64,000 bases of DNA from Sphingobacteriales bacterium (lineage in GTDB: Bacteria > Bacteroidota > Bacteroidia > Chitinophagales > UBA2359): positions 536,001 to 600,000 of the forward strand of contig JADJTG010000013.1 in NCBI GenBank assembly GCA_016711285.1. The letters run 5' to 3'. Below, in pieces: positions 39,791 to 50,816 of the stretch. The notes beneath the pieces were generated by a model. That model was not told the DNA's origin. It saw only the letters and a list, made by a program, of their open reading frames with translations, and made no database searches. The first letter of the stretch is position 1. The number at the start of each line of letters is the position of its first letter. Made by a program: the position numbers and the translations under genes.

Positions 39791-40843
39791 ATGCGTCCTC
39801 ATCACAGAAAGCAACTCGGTTTTTTGCTCATTACTGCACTGATAATCATTGTTATTCAGGTATTGTTGGGAGCTATCACACGGCTCACCGGCTCCGGTTT
39901 GTCCATTACACGCTGGGATATTGTTACAGGCACACTGCCGCCGCTCAATACCACCGCCTGGAATGAGGCTTTTTTGCTGTATCAGCAATCGCCACAATAC
40001 AAACTGCTCAACAGCACCATGAGCCTCGCCGACTTCAAATTTATATTTTTTTGGGAGTGGCTGCACCGTTTGTGGGGGCGCATCGGGTTTATGTTTTTGT
40101 TGGGCGTATTTTCTTTTTTTGCTGCCACCCGCCGCTTAGACCGTCAAAATACGCGGCGTTTTGTGTGGCTGTTGTTGTTGTATGCCGCACAAGGTTTATT
40201 GGGTTGGCTGATGGTAAAAAGCGGCTTGTCCGAAAATCCTTATGTAAGTCATTATCGCCTGACAGCGCATTTGCTGGCTGCTTTGTCGTTGTTTGCTTTT
40301 ATGCTGTGGTGGGTGGTGGAATTGTTGCTGAACAATGACGATAAGTCGCAACAAAAAATAAATGCTCCTGCCCTGCGCCGCCTCGCTTGGGGGCTGAGTG
40401 CTTTGATACTGCTGCAAATTATTTTTGGCGGTTTTATGTCGGGGCTGAAAGCGGCGGGTTGGTATGCCACCTGGCCACAGATGAACGGACAATGGGTACG
40501 GATAATTTGTTGCGCGAAGACCTTTCTTTTTTCTCAAATTTTTGGCGAAAACCGCACCACCATTCAATTTACACACCGCATATTAGGATATTTAGTATTT
40601 ATTGCTACGCTGTGGTATTATATAAAGGCACGTCACCTGCGCGGCAATGTGTATTTTGAAAAATGGATACATGCTTTACCTTTGATAGTGTTGGTACAGG
40701 TGTTGCTGGGCATTATTACTTTGCTCACGGCTTCCGGCGATCGTGTGTCGGTGCTGTGGGGGGTGCTGCATCAGGCGGGGGGGCTTACTTTGCTCAATAT
40801 GATGTTGTTTTTAAATTTTCAATACCGCAACAAGCCACAATAA
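39791..40843 (+). CDS. ctaA: Heme A synthase (COX15/CtaA), with a locally mistranslated segment
   Basis: 350 residues, eight membrane helices. The diagnostic motifs are ITRLTGSGLSITRWDIVTG, FIFFWEWLHRLWGRIGFM, YRLTAHLLAAL, QFTHRILGYLVF and VLHQAGGLTLL, which hold the conserved His ligands and the EWxHR motif. The enzyme oxidises heme O to heme A for cytochrome c oxidase at the inner membrane. From about 40497 to 40545 the frame reads VRIICCAKTFLFSQIF. Adding one C near 40497 and removing one T near 40540 turns this into VPDNLLREDLSFFSNFGENR, which suits the family much better. Two compensating one-base errors are likely. Confidence 0.9.
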   Translation: MRPHHRKQLGFLLITALIIIVIQVLLGAITRLTGSGLSITRWDIVTGTLPPLNTTAWNEAFLLYQQSPQYKLLNSTMSLADFKFIFFWEWLHRLWGRIGFMFLLGVFSFFAATRRLDRQNTRRFVWLLLLYAAQGLLGWLMVKSGLSENPYVSHYRLTAHLLAALSLFAFMLWWVVELLLNNDDKSQQKINAPALRRLAWGLSALILLQIIFGGFMSGLKAAGWYATWPQMNGQWVRIICCAKTFLFSQIFGENRTTIQFTHRILGYLVFIATLWYYIKARHLRGNVYFEKWIHALPLIVLVQVLLGIITLLTASGDRVSVLWGVLHQAGGLTLLNMMLFLNFQYRNKPQ

Positions 40844-40925
40844 AATGATAAATATTTTATTTTCAATGATTTATACCACTGATTTTTATTGATATTTTCT
40901 CATTAGCCGTAATAATATTTGTGAT

Positions 40926-41507
40926 ATGCTTTGGAATATTGGGTCATTGCCTTTGCGTTCTGCCACAACTCCGCTTTGCTTGCAGGCTGCCACCTTGCGA
41001 CAGGTTCCTGTCATTTTTGCCTTGGTGCAAGAAAACCGCGAGTATTTGCGCACTTGGCTGCCTTGGGTAGATGCCAACCAAAAACCCGCCGACACCTACC
41101 ACTTTTTGAAATCCGCCCGCAACAGCACTTTATCTGCCGACCGAAAAGACATTTTTGAAATCCGCTACGAAAACCAATTGGTGGGTTTGATAGATTTACA
41201 CGACTACAATCCTTCGCAACAATCGGTGGACATCGGGTACTGGTTGGCGGAGGCGTGGCAGGGCAGAGGAATTGTAAGTGATGCTTGTACTTTGCTCATC
41301 GGTTACGCTTTTAAAAAGGATAAAAACTTAGAAAAAGTATTCATTCGTTGTGCGCTGGGCAATCTGAAAAGTCGCCATGTGCCGGAGCGTTTGGGCTTTG
41401 AATACATCGGTTTTGATACAGAAAAACACATCATCAACGGCAGGGAGCATACGATGGCAGTATATTGTATGGAAAGAAAAAACTGGAAAAAAAACGATAC
41501 ACGATAG
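40926..41507 (+). CDS. GNAT acetyltransferase, RimL-like
   Basis: 193 residues. The fold is visible as VDIGYWLAEAWQGRGIVSDA, the acetyl-CoA loop motif (Q-x-x-G-R-G), followed by LLIGYAFKKD and NLKSRHVPERLGFEYIG. These fit ribosomal-protein alanine or serine acetyltransferases, but many relatives act on small molecules, so the substrate is unknown. It is cytoplasmic, follows heme A synthase by about 80 bases and is convergent with the DUF4249 gene. Confidence 0.85.
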   Translation: MLWNIGSLPLRSATTPLCLQAATLRQVPVIFALVQENREYLRTWLPWVDANQKPADTYHFLKSARNSTLSADRKDIFEIRYENQLVGLIDLHDYNPSQQSVDIGYWLAEAWQGRGIVSDACTLLIGYAFKKDKNLEKVFIRCALGNLKSRHVPERLGFEYIGFDTEKHIINGREHTMAVYCMERKNWKKNDTR

Positions 41508-41527
41508 GTAAGTTTTGTTGCATTTAT

Positions 41528-41548
41528 ACACTTCAAGGTGTTTTTTTA
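41528..41548 (+). terminator. Weak terminator after GNAT gene
   Basis: ACACTTCAAGGTGT, with a G-U pair, makes a short hairpin followed by seven T residues. It sits between convergent genes. Confidence 0.35.
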
Positions 41549-41588
41549 ATAAAATGCCTATTTTTTTTTTCAAGATAAAGCTCAATAC

Positions 41589-42747
41589 TCAGGGGCAATA
41601 GGGAAAATAAATGCTGCCGGGGCTGGGGGCAAAATTCAAACCGCCGGTGATGCTGCCGCAGGCAATTTCGTCTAATCCGGCGGCTTCAAAAGCAGTAACA
41701 CTTACCGTTTCGCTGTATCGTGAGCCAAATAATCCGTAGCCGTTGCTTACATTGGTATAGTTGGGTTTAAAGTCGCCACCGTTTAAGCTGGATTGTGCTG
41801 CCAAAGCAATATCCTGAAAATTTTTCACATTATTGGTAGCGGTGTACATCGTAAAATTCATCGCTTTCAGTTGGCGATACACCGCCTCATTAGGCTGCAT
41901 ACTAGCAGCGATATAATTCATAAAATCTTCGGTGGTCAGCTGAGTATATTGTCGGCGAGTGCCGCTGCTGGTAGCTGCCGGAAATTCCTCTTTTGCTGAC
42001 TTTTGAACAAGACCCATTGCAAAGTATCGGTTTTTATCTGAGTAGGGTCGGCGATAAGTGTTTCGGAATACACAATATCGAGTATCAAATCATAAATAGC
42101 ACCATTGTTAGCAGGGTTAAATTCAATTGCAATTTTGCGGTCGGGGTTGGTTCCTGTGGGTAGTGTAAGGTTGAGGCTGGTGCTCGTTTTGGGCTGATGA
42201 ATAAGGTATCTGAAAGTCTGACCGGGTGTTTGCGGCACATACGCCAATGGCGTAACCGCCTCTATCAAATTGCCACCATCGGTAATAATTTTGAGTTTAT
42301 AAGCGTGCGTACCCACCAAACTGTCAGCTCCGGCGGTGTTGGTTTTATACAAAAGAAAGGCTCATTGGCAAAAATACCCGCTTCTTTGCTCAAACCCTCA
42401 TCGGCAGCATTTACTTTTTCAAAAGTATAAGTACGCACCACATTGCCCTGTACGGCAATGGAGCCGTCTTCTTCATTGACGGTATAATTGGCGTACTCTT
42501 CCAAAGAAACGAGCGCATTTTTAAAATACAAAGAATCGGGGATAGCTGCCACTTCCAAAGCACCCGTATTTTTGTCCAAAAACGCTTTATTGATACGAAT
42601 ATATTGTACGTCTTTGGTTTGGTCGAGCAAGCCATATACAATGGTGTTTTCCTGCCAGTCGGCATTGACATCAAAGTCAGTGGAGCAAGCCGAAAAATAT
42701 AAAACAATGACAAAAGAGCAGATAAATGCTATATTTTTGTATATCAT
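41589..42747 (-). CDS. DUF4249 lipoprotein (frame broken twice)
   Basis: About 386 residues, the usual DUF4249 length, after adding one T near 42353 and one A near 42005; the corrected length is a multiple of three. The ATG at 42747 gives a lipobox (FVIVLYFSACSTDF). Family features include NTIVYGLLDQTKDVQYIRINKAF, the Ig-like YKLKIITDGGNLIEAVTPL, and the conserved end FGSRYSETVSV. DUF4249 proteins are outer-membrane lipoproteins often encoded beside TonB-dependent receptors; no receptor is present here. The role is unknown. Confidence 0.82.
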
Positions 42748-42887
42748 AAAGCCAAAGTTACAAGAAAAGCTACTATCTTTATCATTCATACTTGTTTTTT
42801 TAAAAAAAATGACGTTTTTATGACATCCTTTATAAAAAACAAAAAGACACAATATTTTTTTTGTACAACTCAAAAAAACACAATACA

Positions 42888-43342
42888 ATGAACAAAAAAT
42901 TATTATTTTTCCTTTTCATTTTTCCTGTTTCGCCATTTTTAATGTAGGCTGTAGCAAAGACGATGACGATAATACCGCTACTACTACGCTCAACAATCAA
43001 CTGACAGCCAAAGTAAACGGAACGGCTTGGAGCAGCAATACCACCGGCTATTCGGTGAGCATCAGCACCACCGCCAAAACCGTGACCATACAAACAGAAG
43101 GAGCCAACGACACACAAATTTATTTATTGGCAAAAGAAAACACAGACGGCACACACAGTTTGTTGGCAGCCTCCTACACCGAGGGAGCGAGTGCCTGCAC
43201 AGCTACTACACCCATCAGTGGCAGCATCAGCATCACGCGCAAAACCACCGGCAAAGATGTAGCGGGTACTTTTAATTTTTCGGCATCTTGCAGCAGCAGT
43301 ACAGTGAATATCACAGAAGGAAAATTTGATTTTAAAAATTAA
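42888..43342 (+). CDS. Small lipoprotein, beta-rich (frame broken once)
   Basis: About 151 residues after adding one T to the T5 run near 42921, giving 152 codons. The corrected N-terminus MNKKLLFFLFIF leads to a lipobox-like FNVGCSKDDDD. The mature domain is Thr/Ser-rich with repeated strands (LTAKVNGTAWSSNTTGYSVS, SISITRKTTGKDVAGTFNF). It resembles small DUF6252-type lipoproteins by pattern only. It is divergent from the DUF4249 gene and has its own strong terminator. Confidence 0.65.
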
Positions 43343-43368
43343 AATATCAACATTCAACAATATGTTGC

Positions 43369-43405
43369 AACCTATAAAATACTTCGGTATTTTATAGGTT
43401 TTTTT
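43369..43405 (+). terminator. Terminator with UUCG tetraloop
   Basis: AACCTATAAAATAC (43369-43382), loop TTCG and GTATTTTATAGGTT form a perfect 14-base stem with the extra-stable UUCG loop, followed by T residues. Confidence 0.88.
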
Positions 43406-43495
43406 GTGGCGGAAAGTTTGAAAAAATCTGTAAAAAACAAAAAGCACGATTTGTAAAATAAATACAAACCGTGCCTTGTTCATCTGCCATTGAGA

Positions 43496-43565
43496 GGTCG
43501 GAAGCGGATTCGAACCGCTGTAGCAGCTTTTGCAGAGCTGAGCCTAGCCGCTCGGCCATCCGACC
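43496..43565 (-). tRNA. tRNA-Cys (GCA)
   Basis: The minus strand folds as a full cloverleaf. The acceptor arm GGTCGGA pairs with TCCGACC, the anticodon stem CAGCT/AGCTG encloses the loop CTGCAAA with anticodon GCA, and the T arm contains GGTTCGAATCC. No CCA tail is encoded directly, as is common in this phylum. Confidence 0.92.
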
Positions 43566-43603
43566 TTCTTCTTGATAGAAAAGTGGTACAAAGATAGTAT
43601 GTT

Positions 43604-43972
43604 TTAATTATCTACAAAAAAATTTTTTTCTACCTCCACAAAACTTTGCGCCACCACACCCCCCAAAGGCGGGTTGAGTTTGGCGAGGCGCAGCCGAATT
43701 GATTGTACGGCGGGCAGTTCGCGGGCAACGGCTACCACAATGCGATGCGCCACCTGCTCAATCAAAAGCGACCTGATCCGCATTTCGCGGGCACAAATGC
43801 CATACAGCGACTCATAATTTACAGTATCGGCTAATACATCGCTGCCTGCATCGGCAATATCCGCAGAAACACAAATACTTACTTCAAACCAGTTGCCCAG
43901 TATTTGTTCTGCTTCATACACGCCATGATAAGCATAAAAACGCGCTTTTTCCAAACCGATGGAGTATTTCAT
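43604..43972 (-). CDS. folB: Dihydroneopterin aldolase
   Basis: 122 residues, the normal family length. The ATG at 43972 is chosen because it directly precedes the conserved start YSIGLEKARFYAYHGVYEAE; the in-frame extension upstream is hydrophobic and not part of the family. Other motifs are LGNWFEVSICVSAD, DTVNYESLYGICAREM and LLIEQVAHRIV, which contain the pterin-binding and catalytic Glu, Tyr and Lys region. It makes 6-hydroxymethyl-dihydropterin in folate synthesis. It follows the tRNA-Cys gene region on the same strand. Confidence 0.9.
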   Translation of the reverse strand: MKYSIGLEKARFYAYHGVYEAEQILGNWFEVSICVSADIADAGSDVLADTVNYESLYGICAREMRIRSLLIEQVAHRIVVAVARELPAVQSIRLRLAKLNPPLGGVVAQSFVEVEKNFFVDN

Positions 43973-44335
43973 AAATGCCGATAATGATAAAATCAAAGAT
44001 AAAAAATTTCTAAAATGCCAAATTATAAAATAAACAGATAGCGTTATCAAAAATACTATAATAAAAAGGCAGGTTGCAAAATTATAAAAAGGCAAAAATA
44101 AAATGGCTTTGTTTTTGACAACGTAAGACATGTTTGTTTTTTATTATAAATACATAACAAATGTTATTTATTTTTGCAACATCTGAAGAATATTATTGTT
44201 GGGCATATAAATAAAATATATCACACACAACAACGATAAGTGCAGTTTTATTGGAGTAAAAATTTATTTTACGAAAATTTACGAGTCAATTAAATACATA
44301 GTTTATTCCTAAACAAATTACTGAACAAAAAAAGT
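43973..44335. other. Divergent intergenic region
   Basis: 363 bases, A/T-rich, between folB (-) and the C25 protease gene (+). A -7-like TATTTTTG lies at 44169-44176, about 160 bases before the protease start, without a clear -33 box. Nothing else was recognised. Confidence 0.35.
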
Positions 44336-47300
44336 ATGATGCGTCATTTTTATTTTCTAGCAGCCTGTTGGATATTCCTGACGGCGACCGCCACTGCCAA
44401 AGATTGGGTAGCTGCGGGCAGCGATACACCGCAAAACGCCGACATTGAATTGCTTGCCACCGATGCCAACAGCAGCACACTCCAAGTGCATATAGGCGGT
44501 TTTTATTTGGAAGAAATACAAACACCGCAAGGCATACAATACAGCGTGAATATAGGAGAAGGTACTCCCATTCTGAAAAAAGGCTGTCCCGATTTGCCCA
44601 AACTCACCACCTCTTTGCTCATTCCCGACCTCGCCGATATGCAGGTAGAGGTATTGGGCAGTGCCTACATGGACTACGAAAACATCAGCATTGCCCCCTC
44701 CAAAGGAAATTTGCTGCGCACCCAAAATCCGGCAGAAGTGTCTTTGGAATACAACGAAATCGTATATCATACAGATGCGTTTTATCCGGCTGCAAATGCT
44801 GCTTTGCAAACACCCTACATTATGCGCGATTTTCGCGGACAAACCTTAGTCATTTATCCTTTTCAATATAATCCGCAAACCAAAACCCTGCGTGTTTATA
44901 CCGACCTTACTTTGCAGATAAACAATATGGGCGGTATCGGCGAAAATCCTCTATATCGCAACAAAACATTCGCCGCTGAATACGAATACAACGAAATTTA
45001 CAGCCGTCATTTTATTAATTATAAAAAAGACGACCGCTACACACCCGTAGGCGAAGACGGCGATATGCTCATCATTGCACACGACGAATATGCAGCAGCG
45101 ATGCAACCCTTTATAGATTGGAAAACGCGCAGAGGTATTCGTACCGAATTGGTATTAATGAGCCAAATAGGTACAAATGCTAACCAACTGAAGACATTTG
45201 TACAAAATTATTACGATACACGCAATCTCACTTATTTGTTGTTGGTAGGCGATGCCGAACAAGTTCCTACTATTCTTACAGCCAACGGCGGCGAATCCGA
45301 TGTGAGCTATGGCTATTTGGCAGGAAATGATCACTACCCCGAAATTTTTGTAGGGAGATTTTCGGCAGAAAATATACAACACGTACAAACACAAGTACAA
45401 AAAGTACTGGATTATGAAATTCACGCCACCGAAAACGATACTTTCTACAAAAGCGTTTGCTCTATTGCTTCGGCGGAGGGACCCGGCGATGATAATGAAA
45501 TGGATTACGAACACGCCCGCAATATGGCGAATAAGTTACTAACTTATACCTATAATGAATCTATAGAAATGTACGATGGCACGCAGGGCGGCAACGATGC
45601 CCCCGGCAACCCCACGGCACAAATGGCGGTGAATGTATTGGAAGATGGAGCAGGTATTATTTTGTATGCCGGTCATGGCTGGGAAGAAGGCTGTTCCACC
45701 AGTGGAATATCGTCCAGCGAAGTGGAGAGCATGAGCAATGTAGGCAAATTGCCTTTCTTTTGGTCAGTGGCTTGCGTAAATGGTGATTTTAGCGGAAAAA
45801 CCTGCTTTGCCGAAGCGTGGCTGCGTGCTACCAACGGCGGCAAGCCAAGCGGAGCCATCGCCACTTTGATGAGTACCATCAACCAATCGTGGAATCCGCC
45901 AATGGAAGGACAGGACGAAATGGTAAATATTTTGATAGAAAGCTACGAAAATAATAAAGTACGCTCTTTTGGAGCCATTTCGTACAATGGCTGTATGCAG
46001 ATGAATGATGTGTATGGCGGCGGTGGCGATGAAATGACCGATGCTTGGACTTGCTTCGGCGACCCCTCTTTTATAGTACGCACGGATACTCCTTCGCCGA
46101 TAGTGGCTTCGCACGATGCAGTGATGTTTTTGGGCAGTACTTCGTTCAGCGTGGTATGCGATGCCGAAGGCGCATTGGCGGTATTGACTTTGGGCAACCA
46201 GATTATCGGCAAAGCCAAAGTAGAAGGCGGCGTTGCCAATTTTACATTTGACCCGATTACCGATGTGAATACATTTGACATCACCATCACCGGATTTAAC
46301 AAAATACCATATCAGGGCGAAGTAATGTCGATGGTAGCAGAAGGAGCTTTTGTTACCACCGAAAACAAAACCATAGTCGACCTCAGCGGCAACAACAACG
46401 GTGCGGCAGATTACAACGAAAGCATAAACCTACACTATACATTGACCAACTTGGGAGTTGCTGCTGCAACGGGCGTATCGGCAGTATTGAGCACCACCGA
46501 TGAATACATCACCATCACTGACGACAACCACACTTGGGGCGATATAGCCCCGAAGCCGTAAGCCTTCAAAATGATGCTTTTGCTTTCACGGTAGATTATT
46601 TCGTTCCTGACCAACACACCGTTATTTTGATTTAACCGTTACCGACAGCGAAGGGCACATATGGGTATCGCACCCCACTTTGCAACTCAATGCACCCCAA
46701 TTACAAATCCTTAATTTTACTGCCGAAGAAAAAAAGCGGCGATGGAGACGGAAAAATAGAAGCGGGTGAAATAATGACCGTTCATATCAACAACAACAAC
46801 AAAGGACACGCGAATATGGGCAATGCCGTTGCCGCTATCAGCAGCGATGACAACTTCGTCATTATATCCCAAAACACCCAAGACATAGCAGCTTTAAATA
46901 TAGAAACACCGAATCAAAGTTCTTTTGATGTTCAGATATTGCCCACCGTAGCCGAAAACGATATATTTCATTTTACTTATACTTTAGCTCAAAATGATGA
47001 ATACGGACTTACAAAAGATTTTGAAATGCTCGTAAATATAAGAGCCGAAGATTTTGAAAGTGGCGATTATACAACTTACCCTTGGACGGTAGCTAATAAT
47101 TATCCTTGGACAATTGATAATACTCAAAAATACGAAGGCACTTATTCGAGCAAATCGGGCAGCATTGATGACGGACAAAAAAAGCATATTGAAATTACAA
47201 TGACGGCATCAGAAAACGGCATTATCAGCTTTTATAAAAAAGTATCTTCTGAACAGGATTGGGACTTTTTGAGATTTTTTATTGACGGGCAGGAGAAAGG

Positions 47301-48093
47301 TTCTTGGAGTGGCGAAGTGGATTGGTCGCAGGAGAACTATCCGGTAACGGCTGCTGAACATACATTTCGCTGGGAATACGAAAAAGACCCCTATTACAGT
47401 GCAGGTGAAGATGCAGCGTGGTTGGATTTTATTATTTTACCAAAATCAAATGATATAGTACAATGTGTTGCCGATGCGGGAACGCTCACTTTCAGCAATG
47501 CTACCATTATTGCCCAAAGCACACCCATACAAACAATAGGTATAGGATTTAATGCAGGCAATGTGCAAGTATATACTTTATTAGATGAACAAAACAACAT
47601 TGTTGATTTCAATCTTTCCGGTCAATTTGAGGTGGCGGAGTTAGGTACTTATCATGTAGGCGTACTCAATTATCCGGCTACTGCCAATATTGAAAATCTT
47701 ACCATAGGCGCATCTATCCAATCTGTTACGGCTTCTTGCTATGATTTATACATCAGCGAATACCTGATAGAAGTAGTACCCGATGAAGTAATAGGCATAG
47801 CGGAAGAAAAAGAAAATATACATTTACAACTTGCACCAAATCCCGCACAAGACTTTATTTATTTGACGTTTGCCAATAATAATATGCAGCAACAAAGCAA
47901 AGAGCAGTTTGTGGCTATATACGATGCACAAGGCAAGCAAGTAAAACAGCAAGCAATACTTATTGTGGCGGGCGGTATGCAACAAACGTTTACTATTGAT
48001 ATAGCGCATTTACCAAGCGGCATTTATACCTTGCAATTGCAAAATGATGCTGCAATTATAAAAGGCAGTGGCACTGTTTTTATCAAAAATTAA
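44336..48093 (+). CDS. Gingipain-like C25 cysteine protease with T9SS sorting domain (frame broken three times)
   Basis: About 1252 residues after three one-base corrections near 46550, 46629 and 46733 (a C run, a G and an A run); the net change makes the length a multiple of three. The parts are a signal peptide, a pro-region, then the Peptidase C25 domain with GDMLIIAHDEY, catalytic His in YAGHGWEEG (residue about 447) and catalytic Cys in WSVACVNGDF (about 480), followed by FGDPSFIVRT. Ig-like domains and a MAM/jelly-roll-like domain (TYPWTVANNYPWTIDN ... YEGTYSSKSGS) follow. The end is a T9SS type A sorting domain (LQLAPNPAQDFIYLTF). It is predicted to be secreted and autoprocessed like gingipains; the specificity is not predictable. 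Confidence 0.85.
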
Positions 48094-48141
48094 AACTGAA
48101 CTTGTAAAAGATATTTTATCATACATCAGATTTTTTTATAA

Positions 48142-48177
48142 GTAGCGCAGGAAGCAATTCTTGCGCTACATTTTTTA
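48142..48177 (+). terminator. Terminator with GCAA tetraloop after C25 protease
   Basis: GTAGCGCAGGAA and TTCTTGCGCTAC form a 12-base stem with one G-U pair around a GCAA (GNRA) loop, followed by a T-rich run. Confidence 0.82.
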
Positions 48178-48272
48178 TCTGCCAACTCCAAATATATTTT
48201 TTGCGATTAAAATACGCCCCCAACACACAACTATAACTGTATTTTTTTCGTCTTGCTCTAAAAAAAACGTGT

Positions 48273-49534
48273 ATGCAGCAGGAGCTATTTGTTCCACTTT
48301 CTATCCATCAAAAGGTATATGTTTTCTTATTGGCGGCTTTGTTGTTCGGTGTATATTATTCGCGGGCAGTTATTTCTATCGGTACGGTATTGATGTTTGT
48401 GTATGCGGTTTTGGAATAAGGGTACAATAACAGAAAAATTGAAGCGATTTTATAAGAACTGCACTTGGTTTTTTTTTTCGGGAATATTATTAGTATATAT
48501 TGTATCGGGCTTATTGATTTCCGAAAATTTTGAAGCGGGTTTGGAGCAGGTGCGTATTCGCTTGCCTTTTTTGTTTATTCCTTTTGCCATATCCTTGCTG
48601 CCGCGCTTGCCGCTTCGTTATTTATACGGGCTTTTGGTGTGGTTTTTGGCGATTTCTTTAGTATCTACGCTTCCTGTTATTGTTTATTATATCCAGCATT
48701 ATCAACATATCCACACTATTTATTCACAGGGCAGCATTATTCCTACCCCCATTGTATATGTACGATATAGTTGGTTTTTAAGCATCGCTTTTATGATCGC
48801 CGCTTATCTGGGCTATAAAAATATCAGGCTATGGAAAAAATTTCGCGGCGAAAGGTTGCTGTATGGGTTGGCGGCACTGTATTTATTCGTTTTTATACAT
48901 TTTTTGGCGGTGCGAAGCGGTATTTTGGGCATATATGTGGTGCTACTGGCTCTATTGGGTTTGCTGCTTAGGCAATCCAACCCGCGCCCTTGGGCATTGG
49001 CGATGCTGATATTTTTGTTGATGACTCCTTTTTGCCGCATATTATTATATGCCCTCTTTCAAAAATAGAGTAAATTATTTGCGCTGGGATATGGAAATGT
49101 ATCAGCAGCAGGATAAAGAGCATCGCTCTACGGATTATCGCCGCTTGGTATCGTTGGAGATAGGGTGGCGTTTGTTTGAAGAATATCCTTATTTGGGAAC
49201 GGGAGCAGGCGATTATTGGGAGCAGGCGGTGGCGATATATAAAAGCGATTATGCACACATGAGCGAAAAAGACTGGCTTACGCCGCATAATCAACTGTTG
49301 TTGGAATTATCAGCTACGGGCATTGTTGGAGGAGTGGTATTTATGACGGCATTGTTGTATCCTTTGTTGTATGCCCGCCGCTATCGCCATTTTCTTTTTC
49401 TCACTTTTTACCTCATTTTATTTGCCAATTTTATCGGCGAAACCCCCATAGAATTACAGATAGGGCAGGCATTTTTTTTGGTATTATTAGTTATTTTGCA
49501 GCAAATCAATGATGAAGAAAATAATATTGCCTAA
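48273..49534 (+). CDS. O-antigen ligase/polymerase-like membrane protein (frame broken twice)
   Basis: About 419 residues once one T is removed near 48408 and one near 49030; 1260 bases then remain. It has roughly ten membrane helices. The large loop before the last helices carries the family pattern: LVSLEIGWRLFEEYPYLGTG, GDYWEQAVAIYKS, and TPHNQLLLELSATGIVGG, including the His-containing HNQLLE motif of Wzy_C proteins. The family joins or polymerises glycan units on the periplasmic side of the inner membrane. It probably acts with the flippase and glycosyltransferases elsewhere in the window, though these are not adjacent. Confidence 0.78.
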
Positions 49535-50271
49535 AAAAAGCGCATATTAAAATATTTCTTTCAACTGATGCGGCTCTATATGAATTAAAATATGTCCGAG
49601 GTTGGGCATTTCGCGGTGGAGGTGGTCTTTGAGCTGATGCGAAATATGATGTCCTTCGTGTACGCTGATGTCGCCATTGACGATGGCGTGCAAATCAACG
49701 TGGTATTTCATTCCTGCTTTTCGAATAAAACATTTTTCTGTACCCAACACACCCGCCACCTGCATAGATTTTTCTCTGATTTCGAGGATTAAATCATCAT
49801 AAAGATGCTCGTCCATAATTTCGCCCAAAGCGGGTCGGAATATCAGAAAGCTGTTGTAAAAAATAAACGCCGCCGCCAACAACGCCGCCCAATCATCGGC
49901 AGCTTCGTAGCCTTTGCCGCCAACAATGGCAATTAATATGCCGCCAAAGGCAGTAACAGAAGTGATGGCATCGCTGCGATGATGCCAAGCATCGGCTTTG
50001 AGGGAAGAGCTATGTGTTTGGCGGCTTTTTCGGATAACGATTTGAAACGAAATTTCTTTCCAAATAATAATAAGAGCCAATACCCAGAGTGTCCATGTTT
50101 TTGGAATCTCGTGTGGGGTTTGTATGTGTTGAATACTTTCGTAAGCGATAACAGTGGCAGATATCATCAAAAACGCCACCACAATAAATGTAATAATACC
50201 ATCTATAAAACAGATATAGTCCAATATTTGCGAATGGATTTTTTATTAATTTTGAGCTATAAAAAAAATAT

Positions 50272-50781
50272 ATGTCTTTTCCTAAAATTATTCAAATCAA
50301 AGAAACAATCAAAGAACTCAAAGTTTTACAAAGGCGTAGTATTCCACTTATTGCAAAAAGAATAAATATTCTTATTGTGTTAAAAAAGCATGAGCATACC
50401 GGAATTTCAAAAAGAGAAGTTTCAAATTTAACAGGAATAAATCATAACACAGTATTAAAATGGAGAAATATTTATGCAAAAGAAGGCATAGAAGCGTTTT
50501 TAAAGCATGGAAGAATTGGTTTTAAACCTTCCATTATAAAGGACAATGAACGAGAGCAATTAGAAAAAATATTGACCAATCCCAGCAATGGAATTGTAGG
50601 TTATACAGAACTACTAAACTGGGTAAATACTGAATTACACAAAGATATGAAGTATATTACTTTGGTAAAATATGTACAACGAAACTTTAATACCAAAATA
50701 AAAGTTGCCCGAAAAAGCCATGTCAAAAAAGATGAAAAGGCAGTGGAGGCTTTTAAAAAAACTTCCATCAAAAGTGTATAA
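50272..50781 (+). CDS. IS630-family orfA (DNA-binding part)
   Basis: 169 residues with a helix-turn-helix region typical of IS630 N-termini (GISKREVSNLTGINHNTVLK, followed by GFKPSIIKDNEREQLEKIL). It binds the element ends. It stops 36 bases before orfB, which is in the -1 frame. The A7 run at the end (GCTTTTAAAAAAACTTCC) could allow a -1 slip that fuses the two into a transposase of about 350 residues, the usual IS630 length. Both copies of the element have the same arrangement. Confidence 0.88.
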   Translation: MSFPKIIQIKETIKELKVLQRRSIPLIAKRINILIVLKKHEHTGISKREVSNLTGINHNTVLKWRNIYAKEGIEAFLKHGRIGFKPSIIKDNEREQLEKILTNPSNGIVGYTELLNWVNTELHKDMKYITLVKYVQRNFNTKIKVARKSHVKKDEKAVEAFKKTSIKSV

Positions 50782-50816
50782 ACCTTTTATTTTCAGTAAG
50801 TTTTCCATACAAAACA

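Noticed and set aside
42265..42888. Start of the DUF4249 gene at 42888 or 42789
   Set aside because: The residues before Met at 42747 are not signal-like and overlap the divergent small-lipoprotein gene; the ATG at 42747 gives a clean lipobox.
44107..44131. Start of folB at 44131
   Set aside because: The extra 53 residues are a hydrophobic A/T-rich extension outside the family; FolB begins at 43972.
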